40,600 nt of DNA from a virus: positions 1 through 40,600 of the IMG/VR virus record IMGVR_UViG_3300029309_000097. One strand, written 5' to 3'. Both the position numbers and the translations under genes were made by a program. Positions 8,133-15,732 of this stretch are shown piece by piece. The notes under the pieces were generated by a model, which was given only the letters and a program-made list of their open reading frames with translations, had not been told where the DNA came from and ran no database searches. Positions within the stretch are counted from its first letter, which is position 1; each line of letters starts with the position of its first letter.

Positions 8133-8250
8133 GAAAACAGATACAGCTAAAGCTGTTGTGTCTGAACTAGGCGTGAATGAAGAAAATCCAGTGCCAGAAA
8201 AGAAAGGAGATGTTAAAACTAAAAATGGTAATACAATTACTTATAACTAA
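8107..8250 (+). CDS. 47-residue protein between portal and scaffold
   Basis: Starts at ATG 8107 inside the end of the portal gene and has a strong GGAGG site (8097-8101), which is unusual for this genome and supports real translation. The 47 residues are Lys/Glu/Thr-rich and probably disordered, ending KTKNGNTITYN. Ten bases separate it from the scaffold ATG. No family recognised. Confidence 0.65.
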   Translation: MPTKKPQTEKTDTAKAVVSELGVNEENPVPEKKGDVKTKNGNTITYN

Positions 8251-8259
8251 ATAAATTTT

Positions 8260-9069
8260 ATGACTTCATCCCAGGTAAACATTTCAGAGACACCACCTAT
8301 GTCTGCTGAAGACTTGCAAACTCTTGCTAAGAATGAGACTGATGATAATGGTTTGATATTAGGAAAGTTTAAAAGTGTTGAAGACTTGGCTGCCAGCTAT
8401 AAAGAACTGGAAGGTAAGCTTGGTACTGTTACAGAAGAAGACCAACCACCAGCAGAAGAAGAAGAAACAGAGACTAGTGACAGCACTGAATTTAATGCAG
8501 AAGAATACTATGGTGATGGTCTTGCTTCAGTATTGGAAGAAGTAGGTATAGATCCACAAGAGATCTCACAAAGGTTTACAGAATCAGGAGAGATCAGTGA
8601 AGATGATTACAGCAAATTAGGAGAAGCAGGGTTTTCTAGACAGGTAATAGATACATACCTGCAAGGATTAAATGGTGGTAATCAGGGAGATCCTACAGAG
8701 ATAGCTACACAACAGATACAAGGTATAAAAGATTCTATTGGTGGGGAAGATAACTACGGCAAGATGGTAAGCTGGGCTTTGGAAAACTTACCAGCAGAAG
8801 ATCAGCAGGCATTTAATCAAATTACAGAAACTGCTGATGCACCTATAATAAAAATGGCCGTTCAAGGTCTTTATTCTCAATACACAAATGCTATGGGTGT
8901 TGAACCTAATTTAGTTTCTGGTCGTACTGCATCAAGTGGACCTACACCATTTAGATCTACATCTGAAGTGGTAGCTGCCATGTCAGACAAGAGGTATGGT
9001 AAAGATGTTACATATACAGAAAGTGTGCAGGCACGCTTGGCTGGCAGTGACGTATTCTCAGGTCGTTAA
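8260..9069 (+). CDS. Scaffolding protein, T7 gp9-like
   Basis: 269 residues; T7 gp9 has 307. It is strongly acidic, with a central Glu-rich stretch (near residues 68-80), helical segments and a basic-leaning C terminus, as expected for a capsid assembly scaffold. It lies between portal and capsid, as gp9 does in T7. Segments such as KFKSVEDLAASYKELEGKLG (residues 34-53) and SWALENLPAEDQQAFNQ are typical of scaffolds in marine T7-like phages. It should direct procapsid assembly and then leave the head. Confidence 0.88.
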   Translation: MTSSQVNISETPPMSAEDLQTLAKNETDDNGLILGKFKSVEDLAASYKELEGKLGTVTEEDQPPAEEEETETSDSTEFNAEEYYGDGLASVLEEVGIDPQEISQRFTESGEISEDDYSKLGEAGFSRQVIDTYLQGLNGGNQGDPTEIATQQIQGIKDSIGGEDNYGKMVSWALENLPAEDQQAFNQITETADAPIIKMAVQGLYSQYTNAMGVEPNLVSGRTASSGPTPFRSTSEVVAAMSDKRYGKDVTYTESVQARLAGSDVFSGR

Positions 9070-9071
9070 TT

Positions 9072-9218
9072 ATGGCTAACACACCTACAAACCCAAAGCT
9101 TTATGCAAGGGTAAAGTCAGAAGCAAAACAGAAGTTTAAAGTTTATCCTTCTGCCTATGCTAATGCGTGGTTGGTCAGGACATATAAAAAACGTGGAGGA
9201 GGTTATCGTAAAACTTAA
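9072..9218 (+). CDS. 48-residue basic protein with YPSAYANAWLV motif
   Basis: ATG 9072, two bases after the scaffold stop. The 48 residues include KLYARVKSEAKQKFKVYPSA, then YANAWLVRTYKKRGGGYRKT at the end. This is a recurring motif in short basic proteins of marine phages and large DNA viruses, function unknown. The run of small basic genes between scaffold and capsid suggests head-associated or DNA-binding proteins, as inference. Confidence 0.75.
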   Translation: MANTPTNPKLYARVKSEAKQKFKVYPSAYANAWLVRTYKKRGGGYRKT

Positions 9219-9220
9219 TT

Positions 9221-9346
9221 ATGCCTTATTCAAAGAAACAAATGAAGATCGCTAGGGTTGCAGAACCTAGAGATAAAATAACCAGAGAAGATCTTATGAT
9301 CCTTCGTAAATCCAAGAAAGGTAAAAAGAAAAATGGCAAAGCTTAA
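9221..9346 (+). CDS. 41-residue basic protein
   Basis: ATG 9221, two bases after the previous stop. The 41 residues start MPYSKKQMKIARVAEP and end in a Lys/Gly tail (KSKKGKKKNGKA). The stop lies inside the next gene, which starts at 9333. No family recognised. Continuous tiling with its neighbours and lack of spacing support it as a real gene. Confidence 0.6.
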   Translation: MPYSKKQMKIARVAEPRDKITREDLMILRKSKKGKKKNGKA

Positions 9347-9485
9347 TCTTTCACAGATGAAAAAGCTGAAGGCACATTCAGTTCATCACACACCAAAACA
9401 CATGAACCTTATGAAAAAGCTCATGCGTGAAGGTAAAACATTCAAACAGGCACATACTGCTGCACAGAAACAAGTAGGCAAATGA
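9333..9485 (+). CDS. 50-residue basic protein (His/Lys-rich)
   Basis: ATG 9333 overlaps the previous gene by 14 bases, and its TGA stop overlaps the next ATG in the form ATGA (9482-9485). The 50 residues contain LSQMKKLKAHSVHHTPKHM and KLMREGKTFKQAHTAAQ. The latter resembles short phage segments I have seen in other head-region proteins. No function can be given. Confidence 0.65.
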   Translation: MAKLNLSQMKKLKAHSVHHTPKHMNLMKKLMREGKTFKQAHTAAQKQVGK

Positions 9486-9736
9486 GTCTTAAAAGATGGT
9501 TTAAAGAGAAGTGGGTTGATGTCAAAACAGGTAAACCCTGTGGACGTAAAAAGGGAGAAAGTCGTGCCTACCCTGCTTGCAGACCATCTAAAAGAGTTAG
9601 TAGTAAAACACCTAAGACTACAGGTGAAATGAGTAGTAGAGAGAAAGCAAGATTCAAAGCAGAGAAGACCAGTAGTAAAAGAATTTCTTACAATCACAAG
9701 AGGAGAAAAGGACGAAACAGTTTAAAGATTGCATAA
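9482..9736 (+). CDS. Small basic protein, DUF5872-like
   Basis: 84 residues. The N-terminal half contains KWVDVKTGKPCGRKKGE, YPACRPSKRVSSKTPKTTGE and MSSREKARFK. I associate this pattern with the DUF5872 family found in phages and giant viruses (assignment from memory). It ends GRNSLKIA, carrying the SLKI motif shared with other small genes here. It starts by ATGA overlap with the preceding gene. Function unknown; its high Lys/Arg content suggests binding to DNA or to the acidic scaffold. Confidence 0.8.
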   Translation: MSLKRWFKEKWVDVKTGKPCGRKKGESRAYPACRPSKRVSSKTPKTTGEMSSREKARFKAEKTSSKRISYNHKRRKGRNSLKIA

Positions 9737-9791
9737 GGGTGTTATATTTTAATTAACTGCTTATCTTTCCTTTATGTCGAAGGGAGTATCA

Positions 9792-10037
9792 ATGACCAAG
9801 AAGGATAAAGATCCTACAGGGGGTCTTACTGCTTCTGGTCGTAGAAAATACAACCGAGCAACAGGTGGAAACTTGCAAGCACCTGTTACTAAAACGACAG
9901 GTCTTTCACCAAGACAGAAAGCCAGAAGAAAATCTTTCTGTGCAAGGATGTCAAAGGTAAAAGGACCATTAAAGAAAGATGGTAAGTTGACTCGTAAAGC
10001 CCTTGCATTACGCAAGTGGAATTGCGGTTCAGTATAA
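9792..10037 (+). CDS. Small basic protein, DUF6321-like
   Basis: 81 residues from ATG 9792, which has AGGGAG at 9781-9786, five bases upstream; an earlier in-frame ATG at 9774 lacks a ribosome-binding site. Features are DPTGGLTASGRRKYNRATGG, then SPRQKARRKSFCARMSKVKG and TRKALALRKWNCGS. I associate this pattern with DUF6321 (from memory), a family seen in marine viruses and some bacteria. Two conserved Cys are visible. Role unknown. It ends the cluster of basic genes before the capsid. Confidence 0.8.
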   Translation: MTKKDKDPTGGLTASGRRKYNRATGGNLQAPVTKTTGLSPRQKARRKSFCARMSKVKGPLKKDGKLTRKALALRKWNCGSV

Positions 10038-10056
10038 ACTAAACAAAACGAAAATC

Positions 10057-10071
10057 TTAATATCAATAGTG
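10057..10071 (+). promoter_or_regulatory. Candidate phage RNA polymerase promoter, site C (capsid)
   Basis: TTAATATCAATAGTG fits TTAWTATCNNWAGYG, the motif also at 6076 and 36864. It lies 86 bases upstream of the capsid ATG, in the same position as T7 phi10, and is followed by two hairpins in the presumed leader. Confidence 0.55.
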
Positions 10072-10091
10072 CCTGATGCGTCAGATAACAC

Positions 10092-10133
10092 TTGAGAGAA
10101 CAGACAGTAGTGAAGTTAGTTTCTCAATTTTTT
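10092..10133 (+). terminator. Hairpin with U tract in the capsid leader
   Basis: TTGAGA-g-AAC (10092-10101) can pair with GTT-TCTCAA (10119-10127), followed by six Ts (10128-10133). A smaller hairpin (AGTG/CACT enclosing CTGA/TCAG, 10068-10092) precedes it. The form is that of a rho-independent terminator, yet it lies between the candidate promoter at 10057 and the capsid start. It may stop upstream read-through, or be a processing or stability hairpin of the capsid message. Confidence 0.5.
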
Positions 10134-10156
10134 CAATTAACTAAAGGAATTTAATT

Positions 10157-11143
10157 ATGGCTAACGCCACAGTTTCACGCCTTGGTTTGGTGAACAATAC
10201 TGGAACAGACTTTGATGCTCTGTTTTTGAAGGTGTTCAGTGGAGAAGTTCTTACTTCTTTTGCTCAGAACAATATCTTCAATGAGCAGCTACATTCTGTC
10301 CGTACAATCACAAGTGGTAAATCAGCACAGTTCCCAGTATTAGGAACAGCGACTGCGGCTTATCACACACCAGGCAACCCACTGGTAGGGGCAAACCAGA
10401 TCAAGGCAAATGAGAAGATTATTTCTATTGATGATCTTTTAATTGCACAATCATTCATCAGCAATTTAGATGAATTGAAGAATCATTATGACGTAAGGGC
10501 AACTTATGCAAGTGAACTTGGTAAGGCTTTAGCTCGTACTTATGACCAGAACGTAGCGAAGGTTATAGCAAATGCTTCCAGAGCTTCCACTACTCTTAGT
10601 GGTGGTAATGGCGGTGTTGTATTAACACTTGCTAATGGTAATACAGCTTCTTCTGATGTTACTGGTGATGAGATAGCAGCAGCTATCTATGATATTGCAC
10701 AGACATTTGATGAAAGAGACATTCCTCCAACAGATCGTTTCTGTGTATTACCACCTGCTGAGTATTACAAATTAGCTGAGTCTGCTACAAGAACAGTAGA
10801 TGTAGACTTTAACCCAGGTGGTAATGGTTCATTTGCTTCTGGTCGTGTACAGCAAGTTGCTGGCATCCCTATCATGATGTCTAACAACGTACCTCAGTCA
10901 AATGTAGGATCAAACCCATCAGGTGCTAACAACACATATAGTGGTGACGATAGTAAAACTATTGGTCTTGTCTTCCATAAATCAGCAGTTGGTACTGTGA
11001 AGTTGATGGATATGACTACTGAGATAAGTGGTCAGGACTATGGCATCATGTATCAAGGTACATTGATGGTTGCTAAGTATGCTTTAGGTCATGGAGTTCT
11101 AAGACCTGAGTGTGCAGCTACAATCAAGTTATCTGCTTCTTAA
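10157..11143 (+). CDS. Major capsid protein, T7 gp10A-like
   Basis: 328 residues; T7 gp10A has 345. HK97-fold shell protein. The N terminus (TGTDFDALFLKVFSGEVLTS, residues 15-34), the VRTITSGKSAQFPVLGTA stretch and SIDDLLIAQSFISNLDELKNH segment (split here at family-typical points) are characteristic of T7-like major capsids from marine phages. The start is preceded by AAAGGAATTT. The codon choice shows more C/G at third positions than its neighbours, as expected for the most expressed gene. It stands alone between a hairpin leader and a strong terminator. Confidence 0.97.
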   Translation: MANATVSRLGLVNNTGTDFDALFLKVFSGEVLTSFAQNNIFNEQLHSVRTITSGKSAQFPVLGTATAAYHTPGNPLVGANQIKANEKIISIDDLLIAQSFISNLDELKNHYDVRATYASELGKALARTYDQNVAKVIANASRASTTLSGGNGGVVLTLANGNTASSDVTGDEIAAAIYDIAQTFDERDIPPTDRFCVLPPAEYYKLAESATRTVDVDFNPGGNGSFASGRVQQVAGIPIMMSNNVPQSNVGSNPSGANNTYSGDDSKTIGLVFHKSAVGTVKLMDMTTEISGQDYGIMYQGTLMVAKYALGHGVLRPECAATIKLSAS

Positions 11144-11153
11144 TTTACATAAA

Positions 11154-11182
11154 GGGTACTCAGTAAACTGGGTACTCTTTTT
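11154..11182 (+). terminator. Strong terminator immediately after the capsid gene
   Basis: GGGTACTCAGT (11154-11164) pairs with ACTGGGTACTC (11167-11177) if G-U pairs are allowed in the RNA, giving 11 pairs around a two-base turn; a larger loop with one pair fewer is more realistic. AAA (11151-11153) precedes it and TTTTT (11178-11182) follows. It lies 10 bases behind the capsid stop, the position of Tphi in T7. Confidence 0.85.
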
Positions 11183-11195
11183 CTTAACTAAAATT

Positions 11196-11381
11196 ATGTC
11201 TAAATTTAAATATAAAGTTCTCAATAAAAACAATGACATTATTGAAGGTACTTTTGGTACTAGAGATGGAGCTAAGCGTTTTATTGAACAAGAAGAACCT
11301 GTCGAAGGAATGTTTCAAATAATTCTTGAAAGAGTGGAAAAGAAAAAAGATAGAAAATCACTTAAAATTAAAAAAGCTTAA
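11196..11381 (+). CDS. Small protein with C-terminal RKSLKIKKA
   Basis: 61 residues from ATG 11196. An earlier in-frame ATG at 11112 lies inside the capsid gene and across the terminator, so it is not used. The N-terminal part looks like a small alpha/beta domain (KYKVLNKNNDIIEGTF, then TRDGAKRFIEQEE). The C terminus is a Lys-rich linker ending RKSLKIKKA, nearly the same as the end of the next gene. Function unknown. Confidence 0.72.
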   Translation: MSKFKYKVLNKNNDIIEGTFGTRDGAKRFIEQEEPVEGMFQIILERVEKKKDRKSLKIKKA

Positions 11382-11392
11382 TGGAGGACACT

Positions 11393-11464
11393 ATGGCTTA
11401 CGGAAAGATGAAGAAGAAAAAGAAAAAAGGTGGAAGAGATTCACTTAAAATAAAAAAGTATTAA
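11393..11464 (+). CDS. 23-residue Lys-rich micro-protein ending RDSLKIKKY
   Basis: ATG 11393 has a strong GGAGG at 11384-11388. The peptide is a Met-Ala-Tyr-Gly start, a run of Lys and Gly-Gly-Arg-Asp-Ser-Leu-Lys-Ile-Lys-Lys-Tyr. The last eight residues repeat the C terminus of the preceding gene, and the DNA is also close to it (TCACTTAAAATTAAAAAAG versus TCACTTAAAATAAAAAAG), indicating a local duplication. The tail tube A gene follows three bases after the stop. Confidence 0.6.
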   Translation: MAYGKMKKKKKKGGRDSLKIKKY

Positions 11465-11467
11465 ACC

Positions 11468-12076
11468 ATGACTGTAGCTGCAACCACTGAACTTGAAGCT
11501 GTCAACATTATGCTGGCTGCTATAGGAGAAGCACCTATTAATACATTGACAGGTACATTACCTGTTGATGCAAAGACAGCACAGACTACACTGGCTGAAA
11601 TAAATAAAGAAGTTCAATCAGAAGGTTGGTCTTTTAATACAGAAATAGATGTTGTCTTAAGTAGAGATAGTAGTAACAACATTAATTTATCTAACAATGT
11701 ATTAGTAGTAGATCCTAATATTCATCAGCATCCAGACGTAGATGCCATACAAAGAGGTCTGAAGTTATATAACAGACAGAAACATGTATTTACTTTTGAT
11801 GAAGATCTTACCTGCACAATTGTATTTTTAAGAGATTTTGATGAGATACCAGAACCTGCAAGAAAATATGTGATTATAAAAGCTGCCAGAGTATTTGTTG
11901 ATAGGTTAGTAGGAGATGAATCCTTAAGGACTTATACACAACAGGATGAGATTAGAGCAAGAGCTATATTAATGGAAACAGATCTAAGTAATGCTGATCA
12001 TAACTTGCTAAGAGGAGATCCAAGTTTAACAAGTGTATTCAGTACTTACTCACCATCTAACGCATTAATTAGGTAA
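11468..12076 (+). CDS. Tail tubular protein A, T7 gp11-like
   Basis: 202 residues; T7 gp11 has 196. It begins ELEAVNIMLAAIGEAPINTL, the standard N terminus of this family, and has EINKEVQSEGWSFNTE a little later. The protein forms the adaptor ring between portal and nozzle. It is followed two bases later by the tail tube B gene. Confidence 0.95.
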   Translation: MTVAATTELEAVNIMLAAIGEAPINTLTGTLPVDAKTAQTTLAEINKEVQSEGWSFNTEIDVVLSRDSSNNINLSNNVLVVDPNIHQHPDVDAIQRGLKLYNRQKHVFTFDEDLTCTIVFLRDFDEIPEPARKYVIIKAARVFVDRLVGDESLRTYTQQDEIRARAILMETDLSNADHNLLRGDPSLTSVFSTYSPSNALIR

Positions 12077-12078
12077 CT

Positions 12079-14619
12079 ATGGCAATAGTATCAAGAGCAA
12101 TACCAACATTGCTCAGAGGTGTTTCACAAGCTTCAGATTCTACAAAACAAGCAGACCACTGTGATATACAGGATAATGCTGATAGCAGTCCTGTACAGGG
12201 TTTACAGAAACGTAGTGGTACACAATATATATCTACTCTTGCTAACTTTCCTACTGATGCTAATGTACATCTTCATACTATAAATAGAGATATAACAGAA
12301 AGATATGTTGCTGCTTTTACAAACGGTGCTGTTAAAGTTTATGACATAGATGGCACTCCGAGGAATGTAGATACACCAGATGGAACAACATATCTAGCTA
12401 CAACAAATCCAAGAGATGAAATAAAAACTGTAACTATTGCTGACTTTACCTTTGTTGTTAATACATCAAAGTTAATAGCAATGGATTCTTCTTTAAGTCC
12501 GTATAATCAAGACACTTTAAATGGTCAACAGGTAGATTTAGAACATCAGGCAGTAGTATTCTTTAACCAAGTATCAGATAAAACCAGCTATACAGTTACA
12601 GTAAACAGTACAACTGCAACAGTAGATACAAGTAGCCATGATCCTTTAAGTACGACTAGAGTTGCCACTGAAATATTACAGAAGTTATTAGGTACTAATA
12701 GTCAAACACCAACATCAGGTTCTGCTTTGTCTGGTTTTACCATCAGTCAAAATGGTCCTGTGTTATGGATAAGAAAAAATGATGGAGGTTCTTTTACTAT
12801 TGATAGTAATGATACTCAAGGTAATAGTCAGATAACACTTATAAAAGAATCTGTACAAAGATTTAGTGATCTTCCTACGGTGTCACCTAATGGTTATGTA
12901 GTGGAAGTAAAAGGTGATGACACAACTAATTTTGATAATTATTTTGTGAAGTTTGTTTCTAATAATGGAGGAGATTTTGAAGAAGGGCAGTGGGAAGAGA
13001 CTGTCAAGCCTGGTATTAAATTTAAATTTAATTATGACACCATGCCCCATGTCCTGATTAGAAAATCAGATAATAATTTTATATTTGCAAGAATTGATGG
13101 TGGAACTTACACCGTAAATGGCACAACTTTCAAGCTACCATTATGGGGAGAACGCACCGTTGGTGATTCAGATTCTGCACCAAACCCTAGCTTTGTTGGT
13201 AATAAAATTAATAATGTTCTTTTCTTCAGAAACAGATTAGGTTTTCTATCTGATGATAATGTTATCTTGTCTCGTGTATCAGAGTTCTTTAACTTCTTTC
13301 CAGAAACAGTAACCACTGTAATTGATTCTGATCCTATAGATGTAGCAGCTTCACATACAAAAGTATCAATACTAAAAAATGCAAAGACAATGGGAGAACA
13401 ACTGATATTGTTTTCCGATCAGACACAGTTTATTTTATCCTCTTCATCAGATTCATTAACACCAAAGACAGCAAACGTAAACGTAGCAACTGAGTTTGAA
13501 AATGATACTGGTAGTATTCCTGTTTCCAGTGGTAGAAGTATTTACTTTCTTATAAAAAAAGGTTTGTTTGCTGGTGTCAGAGAATATATAGCACAAGAAG
13601 ATTTAGCGATAAAAGATGCAGCAGATATAACTATTCATGTACCAAAATACATACCAGCCAATATATTTAAAATGGCAATATCCACTAATGAGGATGTTCT
13701 TGTTTTACTAGGTAGTGATAATCCAAATAAGTTGTATATCAATAGATGGTTATATGGAGACAGAGGACAGAAGATATTAAATGCTTGGTCTACTTTTATA
13801 TTTAATTCATCCAGAACTATATTAAATGTAGATTTTATTGATGCTGATTTATTTTTAGTAGTAAGAAATAGTCATAATGTAGTATCACTAGAAAAGTTAC
13901 CTTTTGAACCAGGGTTTGCAGAAAGTAATTCTACATTTGAATTTCATTTAGATCATAAATTAACAGAAGCTTCAACAGGGGTATCAGTATCTTTTAACAG
14001 TAGCACTAATAAAACAACATGGACTTTGCCATATAAAACGTACGCAGCGATGTCTGTTGTAGGAAGACATCTGGCATCAGGTGAAGAAAGTAAATTTATT
14101 GCCACACCAAATACAAGTGCAGTGGACTTAAAACCAGGTCAGGTTATATCTACCACTACAACAAATACTGATGGTTCTACTACAACTGTTACAGCAACAG
14201 GTAATTATGAAACGGCTGGTAACAGTCCAGCAAAAGTTATTATTGGTGAGCCTTATGAAATGCACTATAGGTTTAGTTCTCAACGACTGACAGATCAAGG
14301 TGGAGGAGGTAGTGAAATTATAGGTGGTCGATTACAACTACATCATTTCTATATAAAGTTTGAAGACTCAGGATTCTTTAAAGTCGAAGTTACACCAGAG
14401 AATAGAGATACAAGTACACATAATTTTACTGGTACATCTTTAGGTGCAGCTTCAAGTTCTATTGGTACAGTAAATTTAGAAACAGGAACATTTAGAGTGC
14501 CAGTAATGAGTAGAGCAGATAGAGTTAATATTGACGTAAAAAATAATACGTTCCTACCTACCAGATTAAACAGTGCTGAATATGAAGCAAGATTTCACAT
14601 TAGAAGTAGAAGGGTATAG
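12079..14619 (+). CDS. Tail tubular protein B (nozzle), T7 gp12-like
   Basis: 846 residues; T7 gp12 has 794. It forms the hexameric nozzle of the short tail. Family hallmarks are the N terminus (SRAIPTLLRGVSQASDSTKQ, residues 4-23), then QGLQKRSGTQYI, the central FFRNRLGFLSDDNVILSR segment and the C-terminal FKVEVTPENRDTSTHNFTG. It lies directly between tail tube A and the gp13-like gene with no gaps. Confidence 0.95.
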   Translation: MAIVSRAIPTLLRGVSQASDSTKQADHCDIQDNADSSPVQGLQKRSGTQYISTLANFPTDANVHLHTINRDITERYVAAFTNGAVKVYDIDGTPRNVDTPDGTTYLATTNPRDEIKTVTIADFTFVVNTSKLIAMDSSLSPYNQDTLNGQQVDLEHQAVVFFNQVSDKTSYTVTVNSTTATVDTSSHDPLSTTRVATEILQKLLGTNSQTPTSGSALSGFTISQNGPVLWIRKNDGGSFTIDSNDTQGNSQITLIKESVQRFSDLPTVSPNGYVVEVKGDDTTNFDNYFVKFVSNNGGDFEEGQWEETVKPGIKFKFNYDTMPHVLIRKSDNNFIFARIDGGTYTVNGTTFKLPLWGERTVGDSDSAPNPSFVGNKINNVLFFRNRLGFLSDDNVILSRVSEFFNFFPETVTTVIDSDPIDVAASHTKVSILKNAKTMGEQLILFSDQTQFILSSSSDSLTPKTANVNVATEFENDTGSIPVSSGRSIYFLIKKGLFAGVREYIAQEDLAIKDAADITIHVPKYIPANIFKMAISTNEDVLVLLGSDNPNKLYINRWLYGDRGQKILNAWSTFIFNSSRTILNVDFIDADLFLVVRNSHNVVSLEKLPFEPGFAESNSTFEFHLDHKLTEASTGVSVSFNSSTNKTTWTLPYKTYAAMSVVGRHLASGEESKFIATPNTSAVDLKPGQVISTTTTNTDGSTTTVTATGNYETAGNSPAKVIIGEPYEMHYRFSSQRLTDQGGGGSEIIGGRLQLHHFYIKFEDSGFFKVEVTPENRDTSTHNFTGTSLGAASSSIGTVNLETGTFRVPVMSRADRVNIDVKNNTFLPTRLNSAEYEARFHIRSRRV

Positions 14620-15072
14620 ATGGGATATTTAAGAAAAGCTACTTTTAAAGATCTGCAATATGTTGCTAATAATTTAAGAGAAGTAGATAAATTGGAAGCC
14701 TTTTATCAGACAGGACAAGAACCGTTACAGGCTTTACAATTTACATATCTATGCAGCAAGGTAAATATGGCAATAGCTGATGATAATGATGCTCCTATAG
14801 GTCTTTGTGGTGTTGTTAATGGTGGTGTTATATGGATGGTATCTACAGATGCGTTATTTGATAATAGAAAATATAAGATACAACTAATAAGAAAAGGTCG
14901 AGAATGGGTAGATAACCTGTTGAAATCTTACAAAGTCTTATATAATTTTGTATATGCAGAGAATAAATCTGCTATCAAGTGGTTAAAGTCTCTTGGATTT
15001 ACCTTTATCAAATATCATGAAGAGTATGGTATGCAGGGTAAACCATTCTACGAATTTCTGAGGATCGCATAG
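14620..15072 (+). CDS. gp13-like internal virion protein with GNAT-like features
   Basis: 150 residues, starting directly after the stop of the nozzle gene. Size and place match T7 gp13 (138 residues). The C-terminal half (YNFVYAENKSAIKWLKSLGF, near residues 107-126) aligns by eye with the T7 WNYVWVGNTSHIRFLKTIG segment, which is also the signature of a GNAT N-acetyltransferase fold. I do not see a clear acetyl-CoA (Q/R-x-x-G-x-G/A) loop, so enzymatic activity is doubtful. It is needed in T7 for internal core assembly; here it might alternatively be a diverged acetyltransferase. Confidence 0.8.
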   Translation: MGYLRKATFKDLQYVANNLREVDKLEAFYQTGQEPLQALQFTYLCSKVNMAIADDNDAPIGLCGVVNGGVIWMVSTDALFDNRKYKIQLIRKGREWVDNLLKSYKVLYNFVYAENKSAIKWLKSLGFTFIKYHEEYGMQGKPFYEFLRIA

Positions 15073-15729
15073 ATGTGTGTTTCAGCATTTACAGCATTAG
15101 GAAGTGCAGGGCCACTCTTTGCAGCATCTTTAGGTCTTAACTTAGTAAGTGGTCTTGCACAAAGATCTGCTGCACAGTCAGCAGCCAACCAGACTTATCA
15201 GGCAGCCTTGATAGCAAACAAGTCAGCAGAACAAGCCTTTGCAGCACAACAGGAAGCTTTAGGTGCTGAACTTAAGGAGACAAGAGCATCAGCAGCACAG
15301 GAGCAGTTAGCTGCAACAATCAGAGGATTACAAGCTCAAGGTTCTGTAAGAGCATCAGAACGAGCAGGTCTTACCGTCAATCTGTTATTACAGGATCAGG
15401 AAAGACAGGCTGCTAATTTAAGAGAATCTATAAACCAGGCAGTTGAATCAGCAGGCAGACAATATACAAGAAATGTAACAGGACTAGAAGCACAAAGAGA
15501 TAATAGACGTAATCAATTGACAAGTAATATTAATCAGGCATATAACCAGATACCTACACTGGGATCAGTTCTGTTAAATACTGCCGTATCAGGTCTTAGC
15601 TCGTATGTTGGACTTACAGGTGGGCTTGGTGAAATAGGAGGTAATTCTTCAACCTTAATAGAAGGAATACCAACTTTCCGATCAACTGGATTTACTGATT
15701 GGTCAAAAGCCATAGAGATAGTACCTTAA
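15073..15729 (+). CDS. Internal virion protein B, T7 gp14-like
   Basis: 218 residues; T7 gp14 has 196. It begins immediately after the gp13-like gene. A hydrophobic Ala/Gly/Leu-rich N terminus (residues 5-28) precedes a long Ala/Gln-rich helical region and a Gly-rich C terminus. That fits gp14, which is ejected first and forms the outer-membrane pore. The family diverges strongly, so position and composition carry the call. Confidence 0.85.
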   Translation: MCVSAFTALGSAGPLFAASLGLNLVSGLAQRSAAQSAANQTYQAALIANKSAEQAFAAQQEALGAELKETRASAAQEQLAATIRGLQAQGSVRASERAGLTVNLLLQDQERQAANLRESINQAVESAGRQYTRNVTGLEAQRDNRRNQLTSNINQAYNQIPTLGSVLLNTAVSGLSSYVGLTGGLGEIGGNSSTLIEGIPTFRSTGFTDWSKAIEIVP

Positions 15730-15732
15730 ATT

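Noticed and set aside
11112-11195. Longer start for the gene ending at 11381
   Set aside because: It would begin inside the capsid gene and run through the terminator stem; ATG 11196 lies behind the terminator.
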